Source: DATEEG01 sp035525055 (GTDB lineage Bacteria > Actinomycetota > Acidimicrobiia > Spongiisociales > ZC4RG35). Taken from it: a stretch of 56,586 bases of DNA. The notes under the pieces were generated by a model. That model was not told where the DNA came from. It ran no database searches and saw nothing but the letters and a program-made list of their open reading frames with translations. The position numbers were made by a program, and so were the translations under genes. Shown here in pieces: positions 8,408 through 17,432 of this stretch (within the stretch, counting starts at the first letter, position 1; the number at the start of each line of letters is the position of its first letter). Where the stretch lies: assembly GCA_035525055.1 (NCBI GenBank), contig DATLEZ010000004.1, positions 1 to 56,586 of the forward strand, in the 5' to 3' direction.

Positions 8408-8836
8408 ATGCGTCGTGAAAAGGAGCGGGGGGCCAATCTCGTCGAGTTTGCTCTGGTCGCTCCGCTTTTGATCATGCTCGTGATGGGCATTATCGATTTC
8501 GGCTGGATTCTCAGCACCCAACAGGACGTACGCCACGGCGCTCGTGAAGCAGCCCGGTTGGCGGCCGTAAACGCCGGGGATACGAACACCATGAAGAACC
8601 TGGTCTGCGGTTCGATGAACGTCAGTTCCGGAGCCACGGTGACGTTCTCCTACACCGGTCCGGCCATTGGTAACTCTGGCTCGGTCGTACTGGTGGCCCC
8701 GGTCACTTCGCTTACCGGGTTCGCCACTTTGCCGTTTGCCAACTCCATCTATCCGACCACCTTCACAGAAACCGTTGAGTTCCGACTCGAGCAACCTGCC
8801 ACATGGACGAGCGGGACCGGAGGGACGTGTCCATGA
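8408..8836 (+). CDS. TadE-like protein, pair 3
   Basis: A 142-aa protein beginning MRREKERGANLVEFALVAP, then LLIMLVMGIIDFGWILS and QDVRHGAREAARLAA, the TadE signature. It closely resembles the pair 2 TadE. ATG 8408 has a ggag box 6 nt upstream; ATG 8390 and 8375 are in frame but less well placed. Its stop overlaps the next start (ATGA), so it is tightly coupled to its TadG-like partner. Confidence 0.8.
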   Translation: MRREKERGANLVEFALVAPLLIMLVMGIIDFGWILSTQQDVRHGAREAARLAAVNAGDTNTMKNLVCGSMNVSSGATVTFSYTGPAIGNSGSVVLVAPVTSLTGFATLPFANSIYPTTFTETVEFRLEQPATWTSGTGGTCP

Positions 8837-10353
8837 GCCGTCACCGCGGGCGCTTCGACCGTACCGACGCACAGTCGGAGCTGGGTGCGACCGCCATCCT
8901 CATCGCACTTTGCCTGGTCCTCTTCCTGGGAATGGCAGCCTTCGCCATCGACCTTGGCTTTGGCTTCAACGAACGGCGCAACGACGTAACTGCGGCCGAT
9001 ATGGGAGTGATGGCCGGGGCCGTTTCGAGTCTCGGCACCAACGCTCAGGTTCGGGATCAGATCCTCTCGTTCTCACGCCGGAACCTTCCCACCGCCTACA
9101 GCAACGCCGAGTGGCGGACGCTCTGGGAGGGCTGCACCGATACCGAGTTGCCTACCTTGAACACGACCGGGTTCAACTTCATACCGGTTACGCCCCCACC
9201 AGGGTGGACCGTGCTCTCTCCTTGGTGCATCAGCATCGACCCGGCCGGATTCGTCAGGGTTCGGCTCCCCGACCAGGTCATCAACACAGTCTTTGGCCGC
9301 GCAATAGGTACCAATCAGTTCGCGGCCAATGCCGACGCCATCGCTCGCTGGAACTCACGTGGCGGGGGGGGAATTCTCCCCTTCGCCCTCGTGTCGACGG
9401 CTGCTGATGGAGGCCACGTCTGCCTGCGCGACAGCAGCGGCGGGCTTGCTGAGGAGCCCTGCGACGGGTCCGACGCCGGCAACTTCGGCGCCCTGGAGTC
9501 CCCTCTGTACGGGAACATAGCGCTGGGCACCACCCAGAACTGCACCGGCTCACCTAAGAAAGACCTTCTGTCTATAAATATCGCAATCGGGCTCGATCAT
9601 CGAATAGTCCCTGATCAGAATGGGCTGGTCAGCGATGAGAAGCTCGACACCTGCCCGGTTATCGCCAGCGGCGAAACCCCCGACACCCTCAATACTTTTC
9701 AGGGCCTCGGTAACGGTGCTCAAGAGGGTCTCGCCACCGGCCCGGTCCCCGGTGGTTACACCCCCCGCCTCCAGCAGGGCGCCAACCCGAAACGCAATGT
9801 CTTCGGCTCAGGCCTCGACGATCGCCCCCTCTGGTACTACCTCGATGGCACACTGACCGCTCCCTCCATTCCTGCATCGTGCGTGAAGGCGACCTTCAAC
9901 AATGCCCTTCCGGATCAGGATTGGTCTGTTCCCGCCGACGGTGTCCTAGACAAGGCAGAGTCCTGGCAACATATCAGCAAGTGCCTGCTGGACTACGTTG
10001 CCATGCCGCCTGGCGCTCCGGTCATGTTCCTCGAAACGATCGGCGACAGCCCCCGGTTCTCGTACGTTCCGCAGTTCTGGGAGCCCACCCTCCCCTCGGG
10101 CAACGGATACCTCCACGTCCTTCGGTTCAAGTCGACCTGGCTGCAGGCAACGTGGTGGAAAAAGAATGCTACCGACATCAGGGTATTTCACCCGGGTGAG
10201 GGTGGCGCCTCCGACTTCACGACCGGCGGCAACTGGGATCTCATCCAGATATCGGGAATGGTATTGCCCGATCTGGCCCTGCCGATCCCGCTTCGCGGCA
10301 CCCCCGGGCCGGCCGGCGGCCTGAACCCCTTCATCCCTGAGCTGTATCGATAG
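8833..10353 (+). CDS. TadG-like protein with cysteine-rich ectodomain, pair 3
   Basis: A 506-aa protein. After about 18 charged residues it has LGATAILIALCLVLFLG, then AAFAIDLGFGFNERRNDVTAADMGVMAGA, the Tad domain. The ectodomain repeats the motifs of pair 2 in the same order: a VCLRDSSGG...CDGSDAGNFG cluster, IGLDHRIVPD, LDDRPLWYYLD and FSYVPQFWEP. ATG 8833 was chosen over 8803 because ggaggg (8819-8824) sits 8 nt before it and it forms an ATGA overlap with the TadE gene. The gene is followed 17 bp later by the aldolase gene. Confidence 0.76.
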   Translation: MSRHRGRFDRTDAQSELGATAILIALCLVLFLGMAAFAIDLGFGFNERRNDVTAADMGVMAGAVSSLGTNAQVRDQILSFSRRNLPTAYSNAEWRTLWEGCTDTELPTLNTTGFNFIPVTPPPGWTVLSPWCISIDPAGFVRVRLPDQVINTVFGRAIGTNQFAANADAIARWNSRGGGGILPFALVSTAADGGHVCLRDSSGGLAEEPCDGSDAGNFGALESPLYGNIALGTTQNCTGSPKKDLLSINIAIGLDHRIVPDQNGLVSDEKLDTCPVIASGETPDTLNTFQGLGNGAQEGLATGPVPGGYTPRLQQGANPKRNVFGSGLDDRPLWYYLDGTLTAPSIPASCVKATFNNALPDQDWSVPADGVLDKAESWQHISKCLLDYVAMPPGAPVMFLETIGDSPRFSYVPQFWEPTLPSGNGYLHVLRFKSTWLQATWWKKNATDIRVFHPGEGGASDFTTGGNWDLIQISGMVLPDLALPIPLRGTPGPAGGLNPFIPELYR

Positions 10354-10370
10354 CCGATAGCATCGAGGCA

Positions 10371-11240
10371 ATGCCCTCGATGCCCCGGCTGATGCCCGCG
10401 CTCGTCACCCCGTTCAACCGCGGCGGGGCCATTGCCCTCGACCATCATCGGCACAACCTTGGCACCCTGTGGGAGCAAGGGATCCGGGGATTTCTAATCG
10501 GAGGATCGACGGGCGAAGGACCTTATCTGGAACCCGGCGAGCGGGAGGCTCTGACCGCAGAGGCTCGGGCGACTCTTGGGAAAAAGGCAGTCCTCGTGTG
10601 CGGAATCGCGGCCGAGACAGTGCGGCAGGCCGCTGCCATGGTGCTGGAGGCCGCCGAGGGCGGGGCCGACGCGGTGCTGGTGATCACTCCGACCACCTTG
10701 ACCCGAAATCGCTTGAAGTATGTCGACGGCTTCTACAAGGCTGTGGCCGACACCTCCCCCATTCCAGTCCTGCTCTACTCGGTGCCAGCGGTGACCGCCT
10801 TCGAGCTGCAGGAGGACCTGGTGGCAGGCCTGGCTCATCATCCCAACATCATCGGTATCAAGGATTCCGGCGGCCACCCGGTCCGCCTGCAACGGATTCT
10901 GGCGTCGGTTCCCGACGACTTTACGGTGTTCACCGGTTCGACCCAGGCGCTTACCCTGGCCCTTACCGCAGGTGCTCACGGCGCCATCACCGCCTCCACC
11001 AACTACATGCCGGAGCGGGTGCTGGCCACCGTCAAGCTGGCGCGGACGCAACCACTCAGGGCCCGACCACTTCAGCAAGAGATATCCCGGATTTCGGCGG
11101 CGGTCGAGTCCTTCGGGATCCCCGGAGTCAAAGCGGCGGCGACCTCCGCGGGTCTCAAACCGGGATATCCGCGCCTGCCGCTTCGATCTCTGAGCCGGGC
11201 CGAGACCGCCCGTCTGATCGATCTCGCTCGAACCGGCTAG
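10371..11240 (+). CDS. DapA-family (Schiff-base) class I aldolase/synthase
   Basis: A 289-aa TIM-barrel lyase of the DHDPS/N-acetylneuraminate lyase family, which forms or cleaves C-C bonds with pyruvate or a related keto acid. The pyruvate carboxylate-binding motif is GGSTGEGPYLEPGE, the proton-relay tyrosine lies in LLYSVPA, and the Schiff-base lysine in IIGIKDSGG. GSTGE and KDSGG resemble 4-hydroxy-2-oxoglutarate aldolases more than canonical DapA (GTTGE), so dihydrodipicolinate synthase should not be assumed. ATG 10371 is preceded by gagg. It lies inside the TadE/TadG cluster on the same strand, 17 bp after pair 3, so it may be cotranscribed with it. Confidence 0.82.
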   Translation: MPSMPRLMPALVTPFNRGGAIALDHHRHNLGTLWEQGIRGFLIGGSTGEGPYLEPGEREALTAEARATLGKKAVLVCGIAAETVRQAAAMVLEAAEGGADAVLVITPTTLTRNRLKYVDGFYKAVADTSPIPVLLYSVPAVTAFELQEDLVAGLAHHPNIIGIKDSGGHPVRLQRILASVPDDFTVFTGSTQALTLALTAGAHGAITASTNYMPERVLATVKLARTQPLRARPLQQEISRISAAVESFGIPGVKAAATSAGLKPGYPRLPLRSLSRAETARLIDLARTG

Positions 11241-11274
11241 ACCGGCCTCAAGTAGCGGTAAGCCTTTGCCGAAG

Positions 11275-11299
11275 AAACCTCCACGACTTCCGGAGGTTT
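11275..11299 (+). promoter_or_regulatory. Hairpin that contains the ribosome binding site of the following gene
   Basis: aaacctcc (11275-11282) pairs perfectly with ggaggttt (11292-11299) around a 9-nt loop. The right arm contains the Shine-Dalgarno ggagg, 5 nt before the ATG at 11302. Folded RNA would hide the site, and the structure could also end transcription of the aldolase gene. Seen directly; the regulatory role is inference. Confidence 0.5.
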
Positions 11300-11301
11300 T
11301 A

Positions 11302-11529
11302 ATGGAAAAAGCAGTGGGATACCTGGCGAAGGCGGTGGCAGCCACGGCGGCAATAGGTTTCTTGTTGGCCGTCGTCATCATGATCGACGCGCGGACTGCC
11401 CTCTCGCTCCCACTATTTATCCTTTCAGTCGCCTCGGGTGCCTACGCGTTCCGAGTGTGGGCCGGCCACTCAAGGGAGTTCCGCTTGGCCTCAACCGCCA
11501 ACGCCCCCCGAGTCTTGATCAATTCTTGA
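11302..11529 (+). CDS. Small two-helix membrane protein of unknown function
   Basis: A 75-aa protein with two hydrophobic segments (about residues 7-27 and 33-51) and a polar C-terminus (WAGHSREFRL). It matches no family recognised here. ATG 11302 is supported by ggagg at 5 nt. An upstream TTG at 11266 would add 12 residues across the hairpin and is unlikely. It lies between the aldolase and the fourth TadE/TadG pair on the same strand. Confidence 0.6.
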   Translation: MEKAVGYLAKAVAATAAIGFLLAVVIMIDARTALSLPLFILSVASGAYAFRVWAGHSREFRLASTANAPRVLINS

Positions 11530-11692
11530 GCAGGACTGCTGTCGGGTCCAAATTCCCATTGTGACATTCACCCTCTGCGGTTAGGCTCCTACTCGGAGTG
11601 GCGGGCAAGGGTCGGGGGGCGATCCATGTACCCGATTTCGCAATTGGGCATTGGAGTATGGGATGGTGGGAGGCGCACAAAGGGGCAATGCC

Positions 11693-12334
11693 ATGGACCG
11701 CAGAGCGGTCCCTTCAGCGGCGGCCCGGATCACCACCCTGAAGGTCATGCCCCCTTGCGCCGTTCCGACCCGGGCCAGGGCCCCCAAGCTCCACCGGGAG
11801 CTTGAGCCTGGAAAGCGAATCAGCCCACCTATGCGAAGGCCCGCGCGGGGGGACCTGATCTCCGCGGATCGCGGCGCCGCCCTGGTCGAGGCCGCCTTCG
11901 TCATGATACTTCTGCTCATGATCCTCCTGGGTACGGTGACCGCCGGCATCGCCTTCGGACGGTCCAACGCGCTACAAACCTCGGCCAGAGAGGGCAGCCG
12001 ATTTGGGGCGACGCTACCGATAAACGGAACCATCGACGACTGGCTTGACGCCGTCCGTGACGTGGCTAAGGCTGCCGCGATCGGCGACCTGCAGGCCAGT
12101 GTTCCGGGTCAACACATCTGCGTTGCCATGGTCCATCCCGACGGCACCACGAGACGACTGGTCGAAACCTCTGGCGTTGACTCTTATTCCGATTCCGAGT
12201 GTTTCGGCGACGGGCGCCCGTCATTCGAACAACGAGTACAGGTCCAGGTCGAACGCGTCACCAACATCAACGCTGTTCTCTTCGCGGTCGACGTGACGAT
12301 AGATGGTTCGGCCGCAGCCCGATTCGAGAGATAG
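11693..12334 (+). CDS. TadE-like protein, pair 4
   Basis: The core is DRGAALVEAAFVMILLLM, then ILLGTVTAGIAFGRSNALQTSAREGSRFGA, a TadE-type pseudopilin segment, with a C-terminal domain ending in a VDVTIDGSAAARFER strand. From ATG 11693 (aaaggggc 8 nt upstream) it would have an unusual 61-residue N-terminal extension. ATG 11831 gives about 168 aa and normal TadE topology but has no obvious ribosome binding site, and a hairpin (11785-11804) lies just before it. The start is therefore uncertain. It is more divergent from pairs 1-3 than those are from each other. Confidence 0.7.
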   Translation: MDRRAVPSAAARITTLKVMPPCAVPTRARAPKLHRELEPGKRISPPMRRPARGDLISADRGAALVEAAFVMILLLMILLGTVTAGIAFGRSNALQTSAREGSRFGATLPINGTIDDWLDAVRDVAKAAAIGDLQASVPGQHICVAMVHPDGTTRRLVETSGVDSYSDSECFGDGRPSFEQRVQVQVERVTNINAVLFAVDVTIDGSAAARFER

Positions 12335-12339
12335 CCGAC

Positions 12340-14166
12340 ATGCAGATCACAAGGCGGCCAGACGAGGAAGGGTTCACTCTGGTGATGGTGGCAATCACCC
12401 TTTCGCTGCTCCTGGTCGTGGCGGCATTCGTGGTGGACCTCTCCGCGTTACGCCTGGATCGCGCCGCCGACCAGAAGGTCACCGACGTGGCGGCCAGCGC
12501 CGGGGCGCTCGGCAACTACGAGACGTCGGCTCAGGCGGGATGCGAGGCTGCCCTCGCCTATGTCGCGATCAACAGCCCCGAGATCACGTCTCTCGACAGC
12601 TCAGGTTGCGGCACCGTCTTTTCGACCTCGTGTAACCCGTCCGTGGCGAGACCGCTTGCCGTTCCGTCCGGACGGTTCACGATCACAGTTGTCAACCCGG
12701 TGCCCGACAACCACGCCCTGATGTCTCCCGGAGCCCTTGGTGCCACCACCCAATCGGTGGTCGCAGACGATGGTGACCCCTGCGATCGGTTTGGTGTGCA
12801 GATGGCGGCCGTGCACAACTCGCTCATCGCGCAGGTGATGGGCTTCACCGCGGGGACGACCACGGTCCACACGGTGGCCAGGGCGACGCTGCCCGATCCC
12901 GACGGCATCCCGATCAACGTACTGGTGCTAGATCGATTCGGCTGCGAAACGATGAAAGCATCCGGTAACGGCGGAATCGTCGTGGATGCCGTGATCAATC
13001 CCGACGGTGGGGGACCGGGGGTTCCCACCCTGGAGCCAGGGGTCGCCGCCGCAGACTCCGACGCCAGCGTCGCCGGCGGCTGTCCCAGCGATGGCGGGGT
13101 CATCGATGTCGACGGAAACAATGCCTTGATGAGAGCCGACGGACCGGAGGGCTGTTCGAACCAGACCGGTACCGAGACGGTTCTCCCCACCACTTTGATC
13201 AAGGGTCACGGGTGCGGTTTGATCCAGACCCTGGCCCCGGGCACGCCGGGCTGCAACTGGCCGGCCTGCACCGGCAGCGGGGCGGGCCCCAACAACCCCA
13301 ACCCCCTGCCCACAGCCCTTCCCGAGCGGCTCACCCGGGCACCGATCGACCATCGCTACAACTGCCGGGCTAACTACGGCTCCGTGCCGGTGTCGGTGGC
13401 CTGGGCCGCCAGCGCCCTGACCGTAGCCAATGAGCAGGACATCCCCGGCTGTACTGGACCGGGCACCGCGGCAATCCACGGTCTGATCGTCAGCGTGGGA
13501 CAGATGGGCTCCCCACCAAGCCTCGGCCCTTGGTCGATGTGGTCGGCGTCCTATCCGTGCGACATTCCCTCCTCGAGCCCGGCGATCACTGAGAGCGGCA
13601 ATTGGTGGATCGACTGCCCTGAATTCAACGTCCGGGCGGAGGTCACCATCACCGCAGGCAACGCGGTCTTCGACGGCAATGTCAGCGTGACTTCATCGAC
13701 CGGCCACCTTCGAATCGACAACGACGCCTCCGGATTCGGTTTTGGTTTCCTTCGGGACGGCGTCCTGCGCAAGGACGGCCAGGCCAGCCTGACCCTGCGC
13801 GACACCATGGTGTACGCCTCCAAGACCTCCCGTGTCGAGATGGACGGCGGCAGCGGTGGCAATCTCATCTGGATCGCGCCCAACGATCCGAGTCATCCCC
13901 TCGACGACCTGGCCCTATGGTCCGACTCGGAGGACACCTTGGAGCCACACTTCTGGGCAGGCCAGGCGACCCTGATAATGGAAGGCGTCTTCTTCGTGCC
14001 GATCGTCACCGTCGAATATGCCGGCCAGGGCAGCCAGCAACAGACGAAGGCACAATTCGTCGCCGACCGGCTGCACGCCCGGGGCCAGGGCCTGTTGATC
14101 GTGGCCCCCGTTTTCGGACGATCGGTGGGTTTTCGACCTCCACCTATCACGATCATGGTCCGCTAG
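12340..14166 (+). CDS. TadG-like protein with very large ectodomain, pair 4
   Basis: A 608-aa protein, the largest of the four. The N-terminal Tad domain is EEGFTLVMVAITLSLLLV followed by AAFVVDLSALRLDRAADQKVTDVAASAGA. The ectodomain is rich in Gly, Pro, Ser and Cys and contains APIDHRYNC, a possible remnant of the GLDHR motif. Its C-terminal third (about residues 425-600) reads as regularly spaced short strands (VRAEVTITAGNAVFDGNVSV, LRIDNDASGFGFGF), consistent with a beta-helix or bactofilin-like solenoid. ATG 12340 follows the TadE stop by 5 bp. Function unknown; probably envelope-associated. Confidence 0.72.
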   Translation: MQITRRPDEEGFTLVMVAITLSLLLVVAAFVVDLSALRLDRAADQKVTDVAASAGALGNYETSAQAGCEAALAYVAINSPEITSLDSSGCGTVFSTSCNPSVARPLAVPSGRFTITVVNPVPDNHALMSPGALGATTQSVVADDGDPCDRFGVQMAAVHNSLIAQVMGFTAGTTTVHTVARATLPDPDGIPINVLVLDRFGCETMKASGNGGIVVDAVINPDGGGPGVPTLEPGVAAADSDASVAGGCPSDGGVIDVDGNNALMRADGPEGCSNQTGTETVLPTTLIKGHGCGLIQTLAPGTPGCNWPACTGSGAGPNNPNPLPTALPERLTRAPIDHRYNCRANYGSVPVSVAWAASALTVANEQDIPGCTGPGTAAIHGLIVSVGQMGSPPSLGPWSMWSASYPCDIPSSSPAITESGNWWIDCPEFNVRAEVTITAGNAVFDGNVSVTSSTGHLRIDNDASGFGFGFLRDGVLRKDGQASLTLRDTMVYASKTSRVEMDGGSGGNLIWIAPNDPSHPLDDLALWSDSEDTLEPHFWAGQATLIMEGVFFVPIVTVEYAGQGSQQQTKAQFVADRLHARGQGLLIVAPVFGRSVGFRPPPITIMVR

Positions 14167-14244
14167 GAGCTCGCATTTCTTGATCGGTTGCTCAAAGTTT
14201 GGGGTCACGGCTACTCTCTCTGCCCAACGATCACAAGGAGAAGA

Positions 14245-14631
14245 GTGGCGTCCAAGTTTCTTACCGAGGAATGGGCCGGCGAGGTTTCGTCCATCCTCAA
14301 TTCCCATCCCGGGTTCAAGGGGTCAATCGCAAACGCCGATCTCGGCATCGTCTACAACGTGACGGGGTCCCCGAGCGGAGACGTCTCCTACTTCATCAAA
14401 ACGGCCGCTGGCAGCGCCGAACTCGGGTTGGGCACGCTCGACAACCCCGACGTCACAGTCGGCAGCACCTACGAGACTGCCGCGGCAATCTCCAAAGGGG
14501 ATCTAAACACGCAGACCGCCTTCATGACCGGAAAGCTCAAGGTTGGTGGCAATCTGGCCAAACTGATGATGCATCAGGCCGTCATCAATCAATGGGCGGC
14601 CGCGGTCAAAGACATGGAAGTCGAGTACTAG
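14245..14631 (+). CDS. SCP2 sterol-binding domain protein
   Basis: A 128-aa protein resembling the SCP-2 fold family: W-x-x-E near the N-terminus, DVTVGSTYETAAAISKGDLN in the middle, FMTGKLKVGGNLAKLM near the C-terminus. Such stand-alone proteins bind lipids or acyl-CoA in a hydrophobic tunnel. GTG 14245 is preceded by aaggag (14235-14240). An upstream extension to 14188 lacks a ribosome binding site. It is transcribed towards the HU gene and ends at a strong shared terminator. Confidence 0.8.
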   Translation: MASKFLTEEWAGEVSSILNSHPGFKGSIANADLGIVYNVTGSPSGDVSYFIKTAAGSAELGLGTLDNPDVTVGSTYETAAAISKGDLNTQTAFMTGKLKVGGNLAKLMMHQAVINQWAAAVKDMEVEY

Positions 14632-14644
14632 CAGAGTTCGATGA

Positions 14645-14675
14645 ATGCCGGGTGCCATTGGGCGGCACCCGGCAT
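14645..14675. terminator. Bidirectional terminator between the SCP2-like gene and hup
   Basis: A perfect 12-bp stem, atgccgggtgcc (14645-14656) with ggcacccggcat (14664-14675), has a 7-nt loop and lies exactly between the two convergent stop codons. There is no long T tract, as is common for actinobacterial terminators. Confidence 0.75.
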
Positions 14676-14687
14676 CAGCGAATTACC

Positions 14688-14966
14688 TCAGCCGCCGTTG
14701 ACGGCGCTCTTGAGCCCGGCACCTGCCTTGAAAGCCGGGGCATTGGACGCTTTCACCTCGATGGCGGCTCCGGTCTGGGGATTGCGACCGGTACGAGCGG
14801 CCCGCCTTCTGACCTCGAAGCTTCCGAATCCGGTCAGAGCGACCTTGTCACCCTTCTTGAGGGCATTGGTGATCGTGTCGAGCACTGCCTCGACCGAAGC
14901 GCTGGCGGCTGCTTTGGATGCACCCGTCGCCTCCGCGACCGAATCAACCAATTCTGCTTTGTTCAT
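14688..14966 (-). CDS. hup: DNA-binding protein HU
   Basis: A 92-aa histone-like protein beginning MNKAELVDSVAEATGASKAAA, with the DNA-binding arm FEVRRRAARTGRNPQTGAAI and the IEVKASNAPAFKAGAGLK end. HU binds and bends DNA without strict sequence preference and organises the nucleoid. It lacks the Lys/Ala-rich C-terminal tail of mycobacterial and streptomycete HupB/HupS proteins. The start has a strong Shine-Dalgarno, aaggaggt. It is the last gene of the purN-mdh strand but has its own promoter within the end of mdh. Confidence 0.95.
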   Translation of the reverse strand: MNKAELVDSVAEATGASKAAASASVEAVLDTITNALKKGDKVALTGFGSFEVRRRAARTGRNPQTGAAIEVKASNAPAFKAGAGLKSAVNGG

Positions 14967-14999
14967 GAGCCGTACCTCCTTGGATCTCGTGGCTCGCGA

Positions 15000-15030
15000 A
15001 ATTACGAAAGCGTAATTCCCCCGTATTATA
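15000..15030 (-). promoter_or_regulatory. hup promoter: consensus -10 TATAAT and downstream palindrome
   Basis: On the minus strand a perfect TATAAT (15030-15025) overlaps the TAA stop codon of mdh. No strong -35 is visible at 17-18 nt. Immediately downstream, at the expected transcription start, is the inverted repeat aattacg-cttt-cgtaatt (15017-15000 on the minus strand), well placed as an operator or as a 5' hairpin of the hup mRNA. Confidence 0.65.
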
Positions 15031-16012
15031 TGAGGCCGAGCGCCTGCACTGCGTCTCGTTCCTCCATCAGTTCCTTAGTTGATGCATCTATGCGCATACG
15101 AGAGAACTCGTCGATATGAAGTCCCTGGACGATTTCCCACTCGCCGCCGCTAGATATACAAGGAAAACCGGCGATCAAATCGTCCGGGACCCCGTAGGAA
15201 CCGTCCGAAACCACCCCCATCGACACCCAATCCCCCGGTTGGGTGCCCAAAAACCAGTCTCGGACATGCCCGATGGCGGCGTTGGCGGCCGATGCCGCCG
15301 AAGAAGCCCCGCGGGCTTCGATGATTGCTGCGCCGCGCTTGGCAACCATGGGAATGAAGGTGTTTTCCACCCAGTCGTGATCGTTGACCAGCTCGTAGGC
15401 GTTGGCCCCGTCGACCTCACAATGGAAGAGATCGGGGTACTGGGTGGTCGAGTGGTTGCCCCAGACTGTCATCTTCTTGACCGATGTCACCGGCCGTTCG
15501 AGCTTGGCGGCCAGGTGGGTCGCAGCCCGGTTGTGGTCGAGGCGCATCATCGCCGTGAAGTGGCGGGGGTCGACTCCAGCAGCAGTGTTGAGGGCGATCA
15601 GGCAATTGGTGTTGGCAGGGTTGCCCACCACCAGCACCCGGACGTCCTTGCTGGCCGACTCGGCGATGGCCCGGCCCTGAGCGGTGAAGATGGCCCCGTT
15701 GGCCGCCAGAAGATCAGACCGCTCCATGCCCTGTTTGCGGGGCATGGCACCAACGAGCAGGGCCACGTCGGCGTCGCCGAACGCCAACTCCGGTTTGTCC
15801 GTTTTGACGACTCCCGCCAGGAGCGGGAAGGCGCAGTCTTCGAGCTCCATCCCCACTCCGTCGAGGGCCTTGAGCGCGGGAGCGATCTCGAGCATTTGGA
15901 GGATCACGGGTTGATCGGGACCGAGCATCTCCCCGGCCGCGATCCGAAAGACGAGGCTGTAACCGATCTGACCGGCGGCGCCCGTAACGGCTACTCGAAT
16001 GGGTGGCTTCAT
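15026..16012 (-). CDS. mdh: Malate dehydrogenase
   Basis: A 328-aa cytosolic-type MDH interconverting malate and oxaloacetate with NAD in the TCA cycle. Visible motifs: Rossmann GAAGQIGYSLVFRIA at about residues 11-25, substrate loop MPRKQGMERSDLL with two Arg, MRLDHNRA, and the catalytic His in VWGNHSTTQYPD. Sequence and length match the actinobacterial type related to cytosolic MDH. It follows icd on the minus strand with an 88-bp gap. Its stop codon is embedded in the hup promoter. Confidence 0.96.
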   Translation of the reverse strand: MKPPIRVAVTGAAGQIGYSLVFRIAAGEMLGPDQPVILQMLEIAPALKALDGVGMELEDCAFPLLAGVVKTDKPELAFGDADVALLVGAMPRKQGMERSDLLAANGAIFTAQGRAIAESASKDVRVLVVGNPANTNCLIALNTAAGVDPRHFTAMMRLDHNRAATHLAAKLERPVTSVKKMTVWGNHSTTQYPDLFHCEVDGANAYELVNDHDWVENTFIPMVAKRGAAIIEARGASSAASAANAAIGHVRDWFLGTQPGDWVSMGVVSDGSYGVPDDLIAGFPCISSGGEWEIVQGLHIDEFSRMRIDASTKELMEERDAVQALGLI

Positions 16013-16100
16013 TGGCGTCGAGAGTAGCTTCGGCTGGGTTCCTTCGATTCCGGCATGGGTGAGACCGGAGCGGGCTATAGACCCGGCCGCACGAGGTTGG

Positions 16101-17303
<1,203 letters not shown>

Positions 17304-17354
17304 TAAGGACTCCTTGGTTAGCTGTCGGGAGGGTACCGGGGACGCGGGGGCGTC

Positions 17355-17432
17355 CGTTTTACGTTCTACGTTTTACGTTTTACGTCCGAGCCTTGTAGGG
17401 GTTTGAACGTAGAACGTATTACGTAGAACGCT
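17355..17432. repeat. Inverted heptad arrays between folD and icd
   Basis: Plus-strand left arm: cgtttta 17355-17361, cgttcta 17362-17368, cgtttta 17369-17375, cgtttta 17376-17382, cgtccga. Right arm: gaacgta 17405-17411, gaacgta 17412-17418, ttacgta 17419-17425, gaacgct 17426-17432. The arms are reverse complements with few mismatches and a loop of about 20 nt, so the folD-icd transcript could form a long hairpin. The right arm touches the folD stop codon. Confidence 0.88.

Noticed and set aside
10371..11240. Calling the aldolase gene dapA
   Set aside because: GSTGE and KDSGG variants and the genomic context do not support dihydrodipicolinate synthase over other DapA-family aldolases.
15116..16027. 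303-codon plus-strand reading frame opposite mdh
   Set aside because: Composition follows the codon pattern of mdh on the other strand, and no family motif is present.
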